A DNA stretch of 64,000 nucleotides from Sipunculus nudus (lineage: Eukaryota; Annelida; Sipuncula; Golfingiida; Sipunculidae), in assembly GCA_026874595.1 (NCBI GenBank), contig CM049313.1:36010159-36074158 (forward strand). Reading direction: 5' to 3'. The notes beneath the pieces are model-generated. The model was not told the DNA's origin. It saw only the letters and a program-made list of their open reading frames with translations, and ran no database searches. A program made the position numbers and the translations under genes. Positions 11,250 to 24,478 of the stretch are shown here, one piece after another. Positions within the stretch are counted from its first letter, which is position 1. Each line of letters begins with the position of its first letter.

Positions 11250-14200
11250 ACATATATAGCGTGATATCCGAAGGACCGCCTGCATTGTACAGAGATATTA
11301 GAAACGAGAACAATTAGGAGCAGTTTTGTGTATAACTGAAATGTTAGGGTCACCCGATATGCTCTTTCAGGCAATTATACCTTAAGATGCTAACCGACCA
11401 TTGTTCAAAACTGATGCATAAGGCGTCATAACGTCCGCTTGTGCTATACGCTCGGGCAGTTTCGGGGAAGGGTGTCTGTTGTCCTTAAATGTACAAATTG
11501 GCGGTGCTTTGCATGTAACAAAAGCCACAAAGATAAAAAGGACACAATCCGTATTTGTGGGGCGTAGTTTGTGGAGCGTCTTCACTCAATTCTCACGGGG
11601 TCGAGTCTCGCGAGTGACAAGCATGACCCCATCGGGCTACGTCGCCGGGGCAAAAATTCCCACACTCTGGAATAAATATATTTCTCCCGCATAATAGCGT
11701 TCCCTGATGAATACTATTTCTAATAATTTCACGCAACTGCAGGAGGAGATGCCAGATCAGACCCCCGCCGGGATTAAGTATTATACATTCAACCCTCTCT
11801 ACAAAGCCACGGCAATTTGGCTCCTGTGTCATAAGGATGCGGGCTTCAAACACAAGGATGCCACCCCCCGGCCACGTTAGGGGACATATCCCAGTTTAAA
11901 TGCTGCAACTTTACGCCATATATAATAGGTTTAATGGCCTGCCCGTACGTTAGTTTACAAGGTCACTGGTTTTATGAGGAAATATGGTTTAACCTTATAT
12001 CAACTCGCCCGATTTATTGCCTTTCTCTTAAAGAACACTTCGAAGCAATTCCTAGCCTATATATATGTAAAGATGGTCATAAAAGTTCTCAAAGAATAAT
12101 AATATGATTATTTACATATATATAAATATGTATACATGGAATAAAATACTGTTAATTGTCCCTTGCTATTTCACAAAGGTGTTTATATGGTATATGAATC
12201 AGTTGCAACCTGTAATAAACTGAAAAAAGGTTAATGGGGAATTTATATATACATACGCACACACAAGGCATGCTATATGCATATCATGTGTTATGCAAAC
12301 ATATTTGCGAGTAAAACACCTCTGACATCAAAGTCATTTAACGGTTGCAACCCTTCTAAAGCATATTTTGTTCAAATAATTTTAATAATATATTCACATT
12401 CCTCTTGATGATCAAGAAGATTAAAAATGTTTAGAAGTATTTTTAATTATTTGGATCATGGTTTTATATTATACAAGACTATGGGTTATTCACGGGTCAA
12501 TAAACCAAAGGAGAACTAAATACGATTAATTTTACTGCCTTTGCTGCAAATATCATATACAAATTTAATTATGTTGGAGAGATCCCAACTTGTATCGATT
12601 TGATAAAAAGATATACGGTTGAGATTTAAAATGTTTATAAAACTATATATTAATAAATTGTCCATATTCTAACATTAGCAAAGATGAAAGCATTTTAAAT
12701 ATGAAAGAGTGAAAACACTTTACACTTTTCCATCATATATGATGGTATATATACACATAATTTGTCCTGTTATAAGTTTCATTATACAATGTAAAAAATA
12801 CTATGCAATTAATGATAAGAGAAAATATACAAAGTTAACAAGAAAAATTGAATCATCACGTATAACACAATCAACTATAATGTATATACAAAAGTAAAGT
12901 TACAATAGTTTTAAAGAGTTTAACCCATGCAGTTGTTCGAAATGACAATTATCAATTATTTTGGTGCGTAAAGTTTGAGTATTTTCTAATTTTATCGGAA
13001 ACATATATTGATACGGTAATTTGAAAGTTCCTATTTGCATGTAAGAAGAATTAAATCCTGAAACCAATCGCAGAATTCATGAAAACACCCGATATCGACG
13101 TGATACGCACTAACCATGAACTAAACGTCCGCCTGGGTTTGCTCGATATTGTAGACGTCATCGTTTCCGTATTTATTCTAAAATTCCAAAGGCACCGGAC
13201 GGGCCATGATAACAGCAAACTGCGATAATCAAGTAAACGCAATATGGCATTCGGAACAGGAAGCACGGAAAAAAGTCATTTTTCATCCATGGGAGTTGAA
13301 GTTATGGGTTCAGACATTAATTAAGATGAAATAGAGAAGAGGATGGATATAAACTAATTAGTCTATTACAATGTTATCTGTGATGCTGCGATCAGGTCTG
13401 ATATCAAGCCCGATCCAAAGGCTGACAGTCCTCCCCAATCTGGGCAGCGTGTACTATCTGACGCATAACTCCCTAACAACCCTTCTGGAAGAAAAGTCAG
13501 TGCTAATGGCGAGCCATCTATGACCAATCTCTGGACATGGAAGCATTTCGAGCCCATTTGCGGGCCGAGTTGGGGTAATTTGAGGTCGGTGTGGTCCACC
13601 ATCGCTTGTCCTCAATGTGACTGCGGGGCATACGGCTAAATTACAAAGCACATCACTTACAGCGCCGGGCAGCGCGCGGAGGGAGTCATGGTTCCCGCAG
13701 CTTTAATACCGGCTCTCGGCCAGATTATAACACCTTGCTGGCAGAAAGGCATAAAATTATCACAAGAAATTTAGCCCGAACAAAATTTCTCCCTGAGCGT
13801 GAAAAATCGAGGAATGAAACGCGGCAGAGGAGACAGAGTAACAAACGTATCGCTTAAATCCCGTCGGCTCGTCCTGGTTAACCATGGATTTGCTTGGTTT
13901 TCGCAATTAATTGAATGGAAGAAAATTCTCCTTAAGGGTTTTAGCGCCTATCCTCCGAGACTGAGGCTGCTGTCTCGGCTTAGTCCCTGGATCAAACGTG
14001 GCTACCCCAGTGCTGACTGCCTTAATTGACTTCGTTACACGGCGACGTGTTCTTTAATGGTGCTACACACGAAGCGTTTTGTTTTCATGGGATTTCTTCT
14101 CCCTTCAAAACAGCAAAAACTAATTGAAGCCTATGGCATGCTTACTATATTCACACTTTGACGAGGATGCACGCTAAAATGCTTACACGCCCGGTATTTT

Positions 14201-16198
14201 TATCATGAAACTCTCCCTAAATCATTAAGATTCTTAAAACCTTCTTGAATATATTAATCTACCAAACCCCGCTGCTGCTAATACGGTGTTTCATTCACCA
14301 GGCCCCCTTGACCATGTTTCTTTTAGATACCATCGCTTCTTCGATGGCACAGACCGTATCCACATTATAAGCAGAATTCTGTCCATTACAATCCGCGGTT
14401 TCCACAATACCATGCCATTATAAGAACCTTTTTCTTCTCATTCTTGGCGTGGGGGACCGCCGTGGGCTTGATGGTTCGGCTTATTTTTACACAGAGGGAT
14501 TACCTCTCCTAGAGATGTATCGCTTGGACTTTTTATACAAAGAGGCACGGAGCATTAAAACGGCATTGTTGTTTGTTGATAGAGGATTACTCTGTAAGAT
14601 CTGTCTTCATTTTATAGAATGGTCATATTCACAACCACATGATTCGGTTATTAATCAAATATTATCGGCCGCACGCCGTCCAAAGATTAAACAAAAACAC
14701 AGGCTATTTATTTTCTGGGTTTCAATCTTGTTGTACAACAAAGGCTACTTTGCTAGTATAAAACGACATTAACTGATTCATCCATGTTCAAGCAAGAACA
14801 TAAAGGCCATTCATGACCCAGGAAAAATTTTCACGTGGAAGCCTCAATAGAAACATGCAGTCTCGATGAAGAAAGTCCATGAATTCTTGTACTCGTAAAT
14901 ATTTGTATTACTATAACTAACAAATAAGTAACTATACTAAAAGTTAATTTTATATTCTAATCTCATGTGCAATACAATTAAAATAACTTAGGAATGTTAA
15001 TTTTACTTTCAGTTAAGGTACTGGTAACAGTATAAATGATTATTTTTGTGCGTATATGTTTCTTCAGAATTTAGCTTCTTTATTACTATTACAGTTACTC
15101 ATATATAGCCATTTAAATTTTATTAATTAGTTTTGGCCCATATATATTTTAATTTTATCTGCTATATTTAGTATTTAACTTTGCCCTACATTAAATGTTA
15201 ACCAATGAAACGAATGTTTAATGCATATGTGTGAGCTTATTTTAAATTAAACAGATTCAATTTGAATTTTCAAAGGTACTTCAGCCCCATTCGCCTGCAA
15301 AAAAAAAATACGAACACAATCAGAATTAATGTTATCCAGAGATTAACATTTACGGACGTTACCGAGTTAATACACTTTGACAAGTGTGATGCAAAGTCAT
15401 TACTTGCGTAATCACGTGTAGCTGACGTTCGGAAACATCTGCGGACGGAACCCTATTGTACGGGAGCGGGCTTTATTTTGGACACGGCTGCCGCGTGCCG
15501 GATACAGGAATCACAGCTGCTGTGACGGAATCCACACAAATTTTACGAACCTGTCCCTCACCTTGATTGAAATTACCCATGCATTCCTTCAGTGAAGTAA
15601 CTAATCACGAGTAAGCACTGACACGATAAGAAAATGATTTATACATAGACATATAGAGTCAAGTGCAGAGATACACCGAAGTGATTGAAAGGTCATGATG
15701 ATGATGACGATGATAATGACTAGTGGATGACAAGGCTTAAGATGTAAACACATTCAAATATATCATCTACTCCCGTATTTTTAAATACATAACGTTGTAT
15801 GTAATACTTACTCTACCGGTAAGATCTGGTCCGATGGTGAAGATAATGATCATAATGATGGTCATCATCATGATGAAGAGAACACTGCGGGAAGGATTGC
15901 CTTGGTGCAAGGCTGAGAATTACACACCAGGTGACCCGGGCTCCATACTCAGCCTTGAACATGTTCTTACGAAATATCGTAGCGGTCCTTCTGATTTATC
16001 AGAAGGAAAGAATAAAAGAGTAATTAAGAATAAGATGCAGCTTAAACTATGTTCACTCTACCTATATATCCTTTATATATCAGTTTCCATACATGTGGAG
16101 TCTCCTGTTTATGTTATATATGATATAACAGCATTTTATCATGAAGAGAAGAGCAGAAGACCATCACTGACACAGCCATGTTGCTGAGGCATGAACTC
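11248..16198. other. Unique DNA, no gene recognised
   Basis: It alternates between complex, less AT-rich parts (11380-11880, 13040-14780, 15340-15560) and AT-rich parts. The longest frames are 107 codons (14449-14772, plus) and 130 codons (15795-16187, plus). Neither has a recognisable domain, and the second begins in a degenerate ATG/ATC repeat. A perfect 9-bp stem with a 2-nt loop (ccttctgat/atcagaagg) lies at about 15986-16005. Small exons or cis-regulatory DNA remain possible. Confidence 0.45.
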
Positions 16199-16236
16199 TG
16201 GTCACCCATGACCTGACCTGTGACCTGACCTCTGGT
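16199..16236. repeat. Short cluster of TGACC half sites
   Basis: Four TGACC(T) units occur within about 35 bp (catgacctgacctgtgacctgacctctgg). The motif resembles the nuclear-receptor half site also seen in the element at 1-899, but here it is isolated and may be a simple tandem repeat. Confidence 0.4.
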
Positions 16237-16700
16237 GTACCAGAGTAATTTATTGCTAATAAATCTATTTAAAAAAATCTTATTTCATGAATAATACTTA
16301 TGAGTAAATGATAATATATGGCTACAATAAGTCCTTTATAAGTTTATGGCTATATCTTTTAAGGTTTTAACAAATTTGCCTATGGAAGTTATGGAAACAA
16401 TATTTACTATAATTTATTTGGGACAATAATCAGAGGACAACTTTTCTCATATCAATAAGGTCAAGGACAGGGTCATGTGACAAAAGATAAACATGACCGC
16501 ATGGCAGGCTAAAAAAAAACCAACAGGAGTTGAAATCTTAACTATTTCCCTATATGGGCACTTCTACATAATTTATTTTTACTCCAGAACAGTTTGTTAG
16601 CCATTATTGGTAAGAAATTTGCTAAATTGCCTCCATTTTCTCTGTTTATTTTACAAATATCCCAATATACCCCTGCTACGCTTTTCCATAAGAGGATCCC

Positions 16701-16727
16701 CATAACTGAAATCTCATTTCAGTTATG
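16701..16727. other. Perfect 12-bp inverted repeat with 3-nt loop
   Basis: Arms cataactgaaat (16701-16712) and atttcagttatg (16716-16727) are perfect reverse complements around ctc. No T-run or gene end is nearby. Function unknown. Confidence 0.8.
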
Positions 16728-16739
16728 AACCCATAACAA

Positions 16740-17580
16740 CGGGAAGGATAACATCAATAAAGATTGAAGTAAATTCTCCCACACTAAAGTCAGCACTGAC
16801 ATAACATGCAAATAATATGTATATTACATAAATACCGAAATTGGCAGTTTCAGTAGAACACCGAAGAATGTCAGAGAGGAATAGAAGAAACAAACGCACC
16901 GGATGTAAACACATGCAAAGAATGAAGTCAAATGGTGATGCGAGATATGGGGACAAAATACTGACAAGTTGTCGGAAGGAGGGGAAACAATGGCTGCCGC
17001 GGTGTGAAGCGGCAAGCACGGCCCAATACGGGCTATAGTCAAGAGATGAGCCTAACATGTTTACAGGGGGAATAGTGCGCTACAGATACAGGAGGCAGAG
17101 GCGGTTGGCGATCAATGAAGGCACACGAAAGTTACTACCACTGACCTATCAGTACAACCGAGCGTGGATGGCCACGGGAGGAGCAGGCGTCGAACCCAAT
17201 CTTGGAAACAAGCCAGGGATAATACGCACGACGCCAGCCAATCAGAGAGCTCAGAATTCGGTCATTCAGTGACGTCACATGTTGGGCACTCAGCTGGGCG
17301 GTTTTTTTACTCAGCCGGGATCTCATGCCGAGCTTCTCTCTGCCTGCCTCCCCAGAACTTTGATCTCCCCGCGCTTGTAATTGCTTTTTGATGGGTGATT
17401 TATCGGTGGTGTGGCCCGAACGTGGCATTTGCAGCCACTGCAAAGGCTTAATATCCAAAGACCACCATCAAACCTACTGGCAGTCAACGCAAAATGCCGG
17501 CCTGTTTCTTTATGTACGTAACACATTCAGCCATGGGAAAATAGATACAGCGTGCCAAATATACCCTCCTGCCAAATGAA
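16740..17580. promoter_or_regulatory. Complex island with CCAAT box and CRE
   Basis: This 0.8-kb stretch is markedly less AT-rich than its surroundings and has several short overlapping frames but no recognised protein. agccaatcag (17236-17245) matches the NF-Y CCAAT consensus. GTGACGTCAC (17269-17278) is a perfect palindromic CRE 23 bp downstream, a pairing common in animal promoters. No TATA box or downstream gene is evident. It could equally be an enhancer or an unrecognised exon. Confidence 0.25.
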
Positions 17581-18832
17581 ACAGAATCGCGCTAGGTAAT
17601 ATATAATGTACTCTCGTAGCATGCGTACAACTACTGACCTGGAGGGATGTGCTGCATGCTATTTCATAATTTCCTTACACTAACTCCTGGCCCATGTTCC
17701 TATATGTACTTATACTTATTAATATTTATTAATGACCTTATACGGTGAAACCCACCTCGAACATAGTGCGCGTTTCGATCAATATAAGTATTAAATTACA
17801 GAACCATAACGCTTCATCTTATGGGGTTCATGTGACTCCAGGCCGGGCCATTGCCGGCTAGAGGGCTTAGGCTCCAATAAACATTAAATCTTTTTAAATG
17901 CTGCGTTAACATAGCTCTAGTGTAAATTGGAAAAGAATCGACCGTAGCGTATATTTGTGGCACCAATGGCAAAGTCAAACCTCGACATCAAAATAGGAAA
18001 TATATTCTGACAAGCTTCTAGTCACCCGTAGAAGAAGGAATGATACGAGCGTAAAAACAAACGGACGGGGCGCATGGGTGGGGCAATGCCGACGCCAGCC
18101 TCGCACCGAGTATAGGCTTTCTAGGGCCTTGATATCATCTGAGACGAAGTTGGCTGTCAAACCCATAGATCTTCTCTTTGGGGCGTAATGCCCCTACGCA
18201 CTGAACATCTGAATGGAATCAGTATACACGATAGCTACCCGTCCAGGGGTGCACGGCAACAGAAGAAAAAGATTAGGCTTTCACTGAATGTGACATCTTA
18301 GCACAAACTCAGCTAATTTGCTGTGGGTTATTGAGATAGCAATTCGCTCCCAGATCGATATTTACTAGTAAAGATATCGTACGGGTTTGTATTGGTTGGC
18401 AAACAGAGCTCTTGATGCCCATAACTTAAGGTCAGTTTACAAAGCCGAGATATCAAACGCCCAACCAGTCTCCATTTAGCCCGGACCCAAGCCGAGCTTG
18501 TAAATTAGAATTCACTCAGGGACAGTATATCACTATTCCAATTTTTTTTATAAGGCATGCTTCATTTAAACCCACATTTGAGGAAAGAATACAACGCGGT
18601 CCATTAAGTTTGTAAATAAAATAAAGCTCTCAGGATATCCAAACCATCAGATTCACGCTTCCAAGAAGTATTACTCCCCAAATATTTGATATGTGCAAAT
18701 ATTCGTCATATTTTACTCTATGGTAATATCTTTATTTATTTTTACTAAACCTATACCTCTATATATACTTGAAACACAGCAATCTATGTCATCATAAAGG
18801 AACCAACAGACTTCATCTGATTATCTTGATAA

Positions 18833-18833
<1 letters not shown>
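17581..18833. other. Unique DNA, nothing recognised
   Basis: A mixture of AT-rich and moderately complex sequence. No reading frame longer than about 63 codons and no repeat family are evident. Confidence 0.5.

Positions 18834-18882
<49 letters not shown>
18834..18882. repeat. (TA)n microsatellite
   Basis: About 24 uninterrupted TA copies, grading into degenerate ATTTATAT up to about 18906. Confidence 0.96.
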
Positions 18883-18896
<14 letters not shown>

Positions 18897-18906
18897 AAAT
18901 ATATAT

Positions 18907-21014
18907 TAATTTTCAATTTTATCATTTACAACAAGATACAACAAGATCGGGATACATAGCTCAGGCTATGAAATATTTGATTATATGTTATTCTTTTTTT
19001 TTATTCAATTTGCACTTTATTATGTTTCTATGAGGGAAAAGGGACAGTGGTTTACTACTTAAAATTAAGATAAATAACTTAGGTTATGTTATATTAAATC
19101 CTCCAATACATTTATATTATCCTATGTTCCAATGATTGGGGAGTAATTTTGGTTCACATGGGACCATATATATCACTATGGTTACGCAAGAACCCAATCA
19201 TGCATTATTCTCCTTTATTAAATTCACGCTAGCTTATGTGTAAATGATTTGGGAAATGATATTGGTTTTATGGGTAACCTTTTACGTTAATGATATATGA
19301 CTTAGGTTGCGCAAAATGTTATTATATATAAAATCACCCCCATTAAATTCATACTTGCTTGTGTTACTATGATTAGGGAAGGGAGAGTGGTTTATATCTG
19401 GCCTTTTCAGATGAAGACATATAACTTAGGTTACGCAAATTGCCACAATTCAAGGTTTGATGCGTCACCTCGTATGCTGATCACCACAGGGTGCACGAGG
19501 CGACCACAAGAGCGGGCCCCATCACTGACCTCGCTTTAAATTGCAATACGGAGGGAGTACGTATTGGACTTGAGCGAGGCTGCAGGTGTGTGTGAATGAA
19601 CCAGCTGGACTTCACAGCGGCTGAACAAGACCTTGGATCATCAGGGTACGCCAGCAGGGAGGGTCTGTCGCTGATAGCCCCCGGAGTTACAGCAGTTTCT
19701 CTCCAACCCAATCAAGCTGAGCTCAGGCGCTCGCTTTCCGTCTGATGGATAGCCAAATCCAGGCCCATATAGCTTAATAATACCATAACGGCCGGCTCTA
19801 ATAGTATCGATGCCAATACACAACGCATGAATCAGACCCAGTTCCCCCGTGGGATAGGCCTCAGACCGCTGTTCAGCTGGTTTCATCTGCGAGACTCTAG
19901 GTATAATCGCTTCATTCCCTGAACCGTATCACTTGTGTTTATACCGCCAAAGCCAGTCCCAACCAAAAGGGCATGTTTCCAACTAATTGAGCCCTCCCCC
20001 CTCGCTGCCCGGCCCTGTGGCTGTTGCTATCAGTGCTGGTGCAGTCTGTATGCCTGGTGACGACAGGAAACTGTCTTGTTCGCCTGATCTCTAAGCTGAT
20101 GGCCCCACTGAAGTTTCATCATACCACAGACAACTAGGTCTGTATATCCCAGAATGCCGTTCACAGTCTGACTAATTGTCTTCTTCTATTAAGAAGTTCT
20201 CATGGGGACCATTCTTTAAAGATACTCCCGTCACATAAATCTGCAGTATCATTAATATTGTTTTCCAAGAAATAGTCCAACTGTCTTATATATGTGTATC
20301 TCTCTACTTTAATTTTTGCTCACCTGATATTTCCGCTCAATATGCATTCTTCACAGTTATATCCAAATTTTGCTTGATCCCAAGCATTAATAAACATACA
20401 TGTCGTTAGTGAGACATTTATCAAAGAAACATTCCCTATACTTTGATATACTTATTATTCAGTGTTCTCTTTTGACATTTTTCATAACATTGTATTCCAT
20501 GCATAACTGAGAATAATACTTAAATTACCTGATATGCATAGTAACCTGTTACATAACATATCTTTAATATAATTTACAATAACTGTTCATCGAGCAATTG
20601 TCGTAAAAGCGCTTTCCATGCAAATCGCATTTAAACTGCCGATATAGATAAAAAGTGATGATACACATTAACCTGTGCAATTAAAACTGATAACATCAGT
20701 TCATCTGTGATTTCTGGAAGGTGCACATTCCGTGCAAATCATGTTTAAGTTACCTGGAGGAAAGCCTTAATAGATTTACCCGGTTCATTTAGTTTATTTC
20801 CTGTTGATCGCGTGTATCCCCGTCAAGGTGAGCGGGGCTTTGTGTAATTCACGGAGACCCGAACGTGACAGCATCACTTTGATTGCTCATCCATAAATAC
20901 TTAAAGAGTCATACATCGCACGCAATAAATATTTTTTGACATATGCTCTGCTTGCAGTCTTTTACATCAAAGGGATGCGAACACTTGTTATAATTTGTTA
21001 TAAATCTGTATATA
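18907..21014. other. Unique DNA, nothing recognised
   Basis: AT-rich to 19440, then a more complex part (19440-20150) with short minus-strand frames of 76 and 81 codons that match no known family, then AT-rich again. Confidence 0.5.
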
Positions 21015-21059
21015 TTGTTGTTATTATCAACATTTTATTATTATGATTGTATTGGTCAT

Positions 21060-21186
21060 ATTTATTATTATTATTATTATTATGATTATTATTATTATTA
21101 CTGTAAAATTGTTGTTATTATTGTTATCATAACCATACATATGATTACTATTATTATTATTATTATTATTATTATCATTATTATTA

Positions 21187-21236
<50 letters not shown>

Positions 21237-21262
21237 GTTATTATTATTATTATTATTTTGAA
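21060..21262. repeat. (ATT)n microsatellite, two blocks
   Basis: ATT/TTA triplets at 21060-21100 and 21147-21262, separated by a short degenerate stretch. The Ile- and Tyr-rich frames here are repeat translations. Confidence 0.94.
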
Positions 21263-21600
21263 TTTCCCATTTAATTTTATAATATTCAATTTAAATTACA
21301 TGGCCATCAATTAAAGTTAAATTGATACAAGATTATACATATACATGCAAATAGGTTGAACAACAAATCCAATTACAGTGTGACTGAATGACATAAAAAT
21401 CTGCTTGTCATGCATGGTAAATCTAAAATAAACATATATAAAATGTTAAGCATCTGTTATCAAATCATAGCCAAGATAAATATTTTATAGTTTCATATAT
21501 ATATGGACTGCTGTTACATAGTGTTAACCGGAAGAAGAAAAAGTAAAAGAACATAAAGTATACATATAGATTCGCGCATTATACATTCCTACATACATAC

Positions 21601-21642
21601 ATATTATATATATGTATGTATATATATATATATATATATATA
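21601..21642. repeat. (TA)n microsatellite with ATGT interruptions
   Basis: TA repeat with tatgtatgta at its start, preceded by 'acatacatacat'. Confidence 0.9.
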
Positions 21643-21659
21643 CAAGGGATACATAAAGT

Positions 21660-22120
21660 GTAGTTTGCGGGTCAGGAGAATAGTTAATCCGCGTTGAAGT
21701 ATGCCGAATAGACTCCTAATACGACTCTTGGGGGCGATCAAAACAAGTATCTACTTTCGAGAATAAACACAGTTTGCTTATGGAGGCTGTGACCCATAAT
21801 TACGCGAGGCTGGCCGCGGCCTCACTCCTCCATGAAACAACATCACATCCGTACGAAATAAGCTCAGTTCAATTACAGTGCGGCTCTTATTGAATCATTA
21901 ATCTAGACTCAATATCATTGCAAATTTGATTATGGCTACCAAGGTTGAACATATCATCTCAAATTGAAAACCGCAAGCTTCCACACTTGCGAGGTGGCCC
22001 ATATTTAATCAAATTAAGCCTTGATTAATCTGAAGGCTCGTGGAGGAAATGCGTAAAACACTTGTTTGTTCAAAGCTTAATTTACCGCAAAGTATTATCA
22101 TCAAACGGTAAAAATAGATG
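21660..22120. promoter_or_regulatory. Candidate non-coding regulatory island
   Basis: About 460 bp of high-complexity, non-repetitive sequence set between AT-rich microsatellites, with no open frame. It is dense in homeodomain-type cores (ATTA/TAAT, for example attaatcta, ttgattaatc) and has balanced base composition. That texture is typical of conserved non-coding elements near developmental genes, but conservation cannot be judged from one sequence. Confidence 0.22.
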
Positions 22121-23731
22121 TAACAAGGCAGTCTGTAACAGGATTACACTACTATAGGGCTTTCATATAATGTTCATCCTGTTTCGATTCTTAAAGGCTG
22201 CTAGAGAATTAAAACAGAGTTTATGCATGAATACTTAAGGTCTATACTAGGATAATGTTTACCATGCCCTTTTTGTCCCTTCCTCAAGCGGAGCTCAGTT
22301 TACGACCATTTGCGCCTGAGCCTTGTGAAGGAATGTTATCCAAAACTCACACCTATATATTGGCCCCATGAACCAAATCTTAGCTCATGAAAAATGTTTA
22401 AAAAAAAAGTTACTGTCAATGTTATTATGTGCACATGGAGTTTAACGATTAAATCTGCTTCTAACTGATAAACTTAATCATTTGTCGATGTGAGCTAATG
22501 GTAACTTTTTTATATATGTGTGTTTGTGTATATAAGTAAAAGAGTTGAGTTTATAATTCTATCGAGGCATTTCATATACATAGATACTGTGCGACTTTGG
22601 TGCCTTTTTATATAAAAAGTAAAGTTAGAGGAACTCCGATGTGCATTTGTGTGTGTGTATATACACTGTCGTCGTTCAAGTCGTTAGTGCAATCAAACAC
22701 ACTTTCCACTATACAAGACAGTGAATATACGTAAATCAGGACAGTCACAAGTCGCTCCCAGCATAGACACACATGCACTCACAGACAGGTTGGTGCATCA
22801 TTTATCAACTCACCTTTCTGCACTGCCAGACAGAGCTCCATCATTTCCTCGGATGCTGAAAACTCCACAGAGAAAACTTTGGCAGCAAACTTTGAAAGTT
22901 TTCATTCAGAAATTTCACAACACGGAGACACATTAGACTACTTAGGGAAGCAAGCTATCCTCTGTTAGCATTGACACGACTCGGCTGTGCACTGTGGTGT
23001 TTATGACTGCATGATTACAAGGCCGGAGGACCTAGTAAACGTACGAGACGGCGTACAGTATTTCACAAAAAGTGAGGCCCTTACAGTGCAGGGGTCGCCG
23101 GAGCGAAGTTTTCTCACGGTGCTTCGTCGGCGCAAGCAGTGGAAAACATTCTTACACTTGCGACCGACTGTCTGCATGTTGACTGTTGACAAATGGGAGA
23201 CAAGCGGGTGTCACCTGCAATAACGTAATTTTATTACTCATTAGCAGGTACAGACGATTCTTTTGTTGCTGCTAACGCGATGGGCTCAGATTTTGGTAGG
23301 GCATTCAAACAACACTAGCGGGTTATACTTAGGCGGAACGGGGCCAAGTAGGGGCAAACGGATGTATCCGAGTTCGAATTCCAAGGGTGAAAAAAATACT
23401 GTCTGGTGCCGACCGCAAAGATGACAGCGGGAAAGTGAGGTGTCGTCTGCGTACTGAACACGTCTCGTGACCCCATGGTGACGACCTTAGCGCCAACATA
23501 TCACAGATGACAGTGTTTAGGCATGTCTTTGTGACGAATGTCAAACACACACATGTAAGCGTGTGTACTGAAATATATGTTTACTGTTATCGCTTGAAGT
23601 GTCTTAATGAGTCCGGAAAGTGCATTTGTACTCGGTGGATACATTTCGTTCACTGCATGTATTTAGCTCATGCTGAGGGGAACGAACGCACACACGCGTG
23701 TACACAAAATTTATCTGTCAGCAGGTTTTTT

Positions 23732-23734
<3 letters not shown>
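22121..23734. other. Unique DNA, no gene recognised
   Basis: Contains frames of 71 codons (22721-22936) and 78 codons (22987-23223) on the plus strand. The sequence around 22680-23560 is balanced in composition, but neither frame resembles a known domain. Confidence 0.45.

Positions 23735-23768
<34 letters not shown>
23735..23768. repeat. (TC)n microsatellite
   Basis: About 17 TC copies on the plus strand. The Ser/Leu run of an overlapping 118-codon frame is its translation. Confidence 0.95.
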
Positions 23769-23772
<4 letters not shown>

Positions 23773-24138
23773 TTATATAAGCAATAGAAACATGCATGTT
23801 TTAAATGATGATAGCTTTTATTGCAATATTTCTGTTTTATACAATACATATAAGCTTTGTTAACGTTAGCGCTTAACACTTTTTATGTATACAATTTATA
23901 ATGCTTTTTCTTTCTTTAAATTGGAAAAGGGCATGCCTATCCGACGTTCCTTTCTCCTATAGTTTTATATTTACCTACAATTAATTTCAGGCAGGTGTGC
24001 ATACGTATATGATTCTTAATTTTTGGGAAATGACAAACTTTCATCGCTGTATGTAAGGTTTCATATTCTTCCAAGTAAAAGAATTCTAATTTGCACGGGA
24101 ACATACAGAAATCTTTATCAATCCAAATATTAAAAAAA

Positions 24139-24145
<7 letters not shown>

Positions 24146-24182
<37 letters not shown>
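24146..24182. repeat. (TA)n microsatellite
   Basis: About 18 TA copies in AT-rich DNA. Confidence 0.95.
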
Positions 24183-24187
<5 letters not shown>

Positions 24188-24430
24188 TAATACATTTAAC
24201 ACTAACATAGAATTTATTTCACTGTAATGCTTGTGCTATTTTACATTTTATGTTCATAGAACTGAAAGGAGGCCTATCCCTGCATGCTATAAACTCCCAT
24301 TTGATAGTATAGTACTCCAATGGTATATTCGTATATATATGCATCCTTCATAAAACTAAAAATTCACATGCAGTATTAAGGAAACTTTTAAGACATTTAG
24401 TGTGAGGTATATAATATACTGAAACTGTTC

Positions 24431-24438
<8 letters not shown>

Positions 24439-24477
<39 letters not shown>
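24439..24477. repeat. (TA)n microsatellite
   Basis: About 19 TA copies. Confidence 0.95.

Positions 24478-24478
<1 letters not shown>

Noticed and set aside
14449-14772. 107-codon plus-strand frame
   Set aside because: No domain recognised, no splice-site or promoter support, and ordinary for chance.
15795-16187. 130-codon plus-strand frame
   Set aside because: It starts in a degenerate ATG/ATC repeat and reads through unrelated unique sequence; no recognisable family.
23330-23400. tRNA-like B box (gagttcgaattcc)
   Set aside because: No matching A box or cloverleaf can be drawn around it at the right distance.
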